From NCBI GenBank assembly GCA_027076245.1, contig JALTKC010000093.1, forward strand, positions 1 through 7,197: 7,197 nt of DNA, in the 5' to 3' direction. Of the stretch, positions 6,359-7,197 are shown in pieces (within the stretch, counting starts at the first letter, position 1; each line of letters starts with the position of its first letter). Below the pieces are notes generated by a model, which saw only the letters and a list, made by a program, of their open reading frames with translations, had not been told where the DNA came from and did not search any database. This stretch comes from Gammaproteobacteria bacterium (lineage in GTDB: Bacteria; Pseudomonadota; Gammaproteobacteria; GRL18). Made by a program: the position numbers and the translations under genes.

Positions 6359-7197
6359 TTATTTCTCAAACAGTTTACTGTATTGCTCATAACCTTCCTC
6401 AGTCAGCTTTTCCTTAGGCACAAAACGTAAGGAGGCAGAGTTGATACAATAACGCAGTCCAGTAGGTTTAGGGCCGTCAGGAAAAACATGGCCTAAGTGG
6501 GAATCGCCGTGCTTACTGCGTACCTCGGTGCGGCTGTAAAATAAGTGCTTATCCTCTTTTTCAACAATATTCTGTGGCTCAATGGGGCGGGTAAAACTGG
6601 GCCAGCCGGTTTTAGAGTCATATTTGTCCGTTGAACTGAATAAGGGTTCTCCGGAAACAATATCCACATAAATACCCTCTTTTTTATTATCCCAGTATTC
6701 ATTCTGAAAGGGGCGCTCGGTGGCTTCTTCCTGGGTGACCCGGTACTGGAGATCGGTCAGTTTCTGTTTCAGTTCCTTTTTTTCAGGTTTCATATAACGT
6801 CCCTTGTCTGTTTGTGGCATGTTTGTGTTTGACGGTGCCATTGTAGCAGATGCACCGGTATTATGTTTTCGAGGTTTATGCAGTTCATCCCCCCAGATTT
6901 TTTCCAGATATTGGTCACGCCCTGAGCGGTAGCGGTAATATTTATAGCGTAAAGGATTCTTTTTGTAATAATCCTGGTGATAGTCTTCTGCTTTATAAAA
7001 GGCTTCAAACAGTCTGACTTCAGTAACTATGGGTTTATCATAACGTCCGGACCGTTCCAGTTCCTTAATAGCCTGTTCAGCTAATTGCTTTTCCTCTTCA
7101 GTAGTATAGAAAACAGCGGAGCGGTACTGAGGGCCCCGATCCACAAATGAACCACTGGCATCGGTGGGATCAATTAAGAACCACAGTTCATCCAGCA
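6359..7197 (-). CDS. msrAB: Bifunctional methionine sulfoxide reductase MsrA-MsrB, 5' end outside window
   Basis: The frame is open to the window edge and gives 278 complete codons plus a stop; the true start and the MsrA catalytic GCFW motif lie outside. The GTG at 7144-7142 is internal, because upstream codons encode DELWFLIDPTDASGSF, which joins DRGPQYRSAVFY to form a typical MsrA core. MsrA continues to EKIWGDEL (about 6890). A linker of about 35 residues rich in K, T, N and P follows, then MsrB: YVDIVSGEPLFSS, KYDSKTGWPSF, EVRSKHGDSHLGHVFPDG and RYCINSASLRF with the catalytic cysteine (codon 6448-6446). The two halves reduce the S and R forms of methionine sulfoxide. MsrB lacks the zinc CxxC pairs, and the usual resolving cysteine position is threonine (codon 6610-6608). 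The RYCINS cysteine is the only one in the visible protein. It is the first gene of a possible msrAB-FKBP-clcA transcription unit. Confidence 0.95.
   Translation of the reverse strand, partial: LDELWFLIDPTDASGSFVDRGPQYRSAVFYTTEEEKQLAEQAIKELERSGRYDKPIVTEVRLFEAFYKAEDYHQDYYKKNPLRYKYYRYRSGRDQYLEKIWGDELHKPRKHNTGASATMAPSNTNMPQTDKGRYMKPEKKELKQKLTDLQYRVTQEEATERPFQNEYWDNKKEGIYVDIVSGEPLFSSTDKYDSKTGWPSFTRPIEPQNIVEKEDKHLFYSRTEVRSKHGDSHLGHVFPDGPKPTGLRYCINSASLRFVPKEKLTEEGYEQYSKLFEK

Noticed and set aside
7142..7144. GTG as start codon of the Msr gene
   Set aside because: The frame continues upstream to the window edge and encodes conserved MsrA sequence (DELWFLIDPTDASGSF), so this GTG is an internal valine.

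Overview
The window looks like chromosomal DNA of a motile gammaproteobacterium of moderate to low GC. The evidence is the protein families (HtpX, a ClcA-type antiporter, a Mip/FkpA-type FKBP, a fused MsrA-MsrB) together with a good FliA (sigma-28) promoter. I cannot name the genus. There are no RNA genes, CRISPR arrays or transposase genes. I do not see a new multi-gene system. The novelty is mostly in the intergenic regulatory DNA and a few missing residues.

Layout from left to right. (1) Bases 1-731, minus strand: N-terminal 243 codons of a secreted VIT-domain protein that runs off the left edge. (2) Bases 732-977: divergent control region. It holds a near-consensus sigma-70 promoter for the VIT gene, a terminator-like hairpin in that gene's predicted leader, a sigma-32-like promoter for htpX, and four copies of the 9-mer TTATTAAAC. 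(3) Bases 978-1862, plus strand: htpX. (4) Bases 1863-2080: a 43-bp near-perfect palindrome and a sigma-28 promoter. (5) Bases 2081-4231, plus strand: a methyl-accepting chemotaxis protein. (6) Bases 4236-7197, minus strand: from upstream to downstream, a bifunctional MsrA-MsrB (cut by the right edge), a periplasmic FKBP-type prolyl isomerase and a ClcA-type Cl-/H+ antiporter. The gaps between these three are 69 and 56 bp and could allow co-transcription. The antiporter gene converges on the chemotaxis gene with 4 bp between their stop codons.

Functional theme. HtpX (membrane-protein proteolysis), the FKBP isomerase (periplasmic folding) and MsrAB (repair of oxidised methionine) are all protein quality-control functions. 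The heat-shock-like promoter in front of htpX fits this. The chemotaxis receptor belongs instead to the flagellar regulon through its sigma-28 promoter. The VIT protein is exported and probably surface-associated or periplasmic; its role is unknown.
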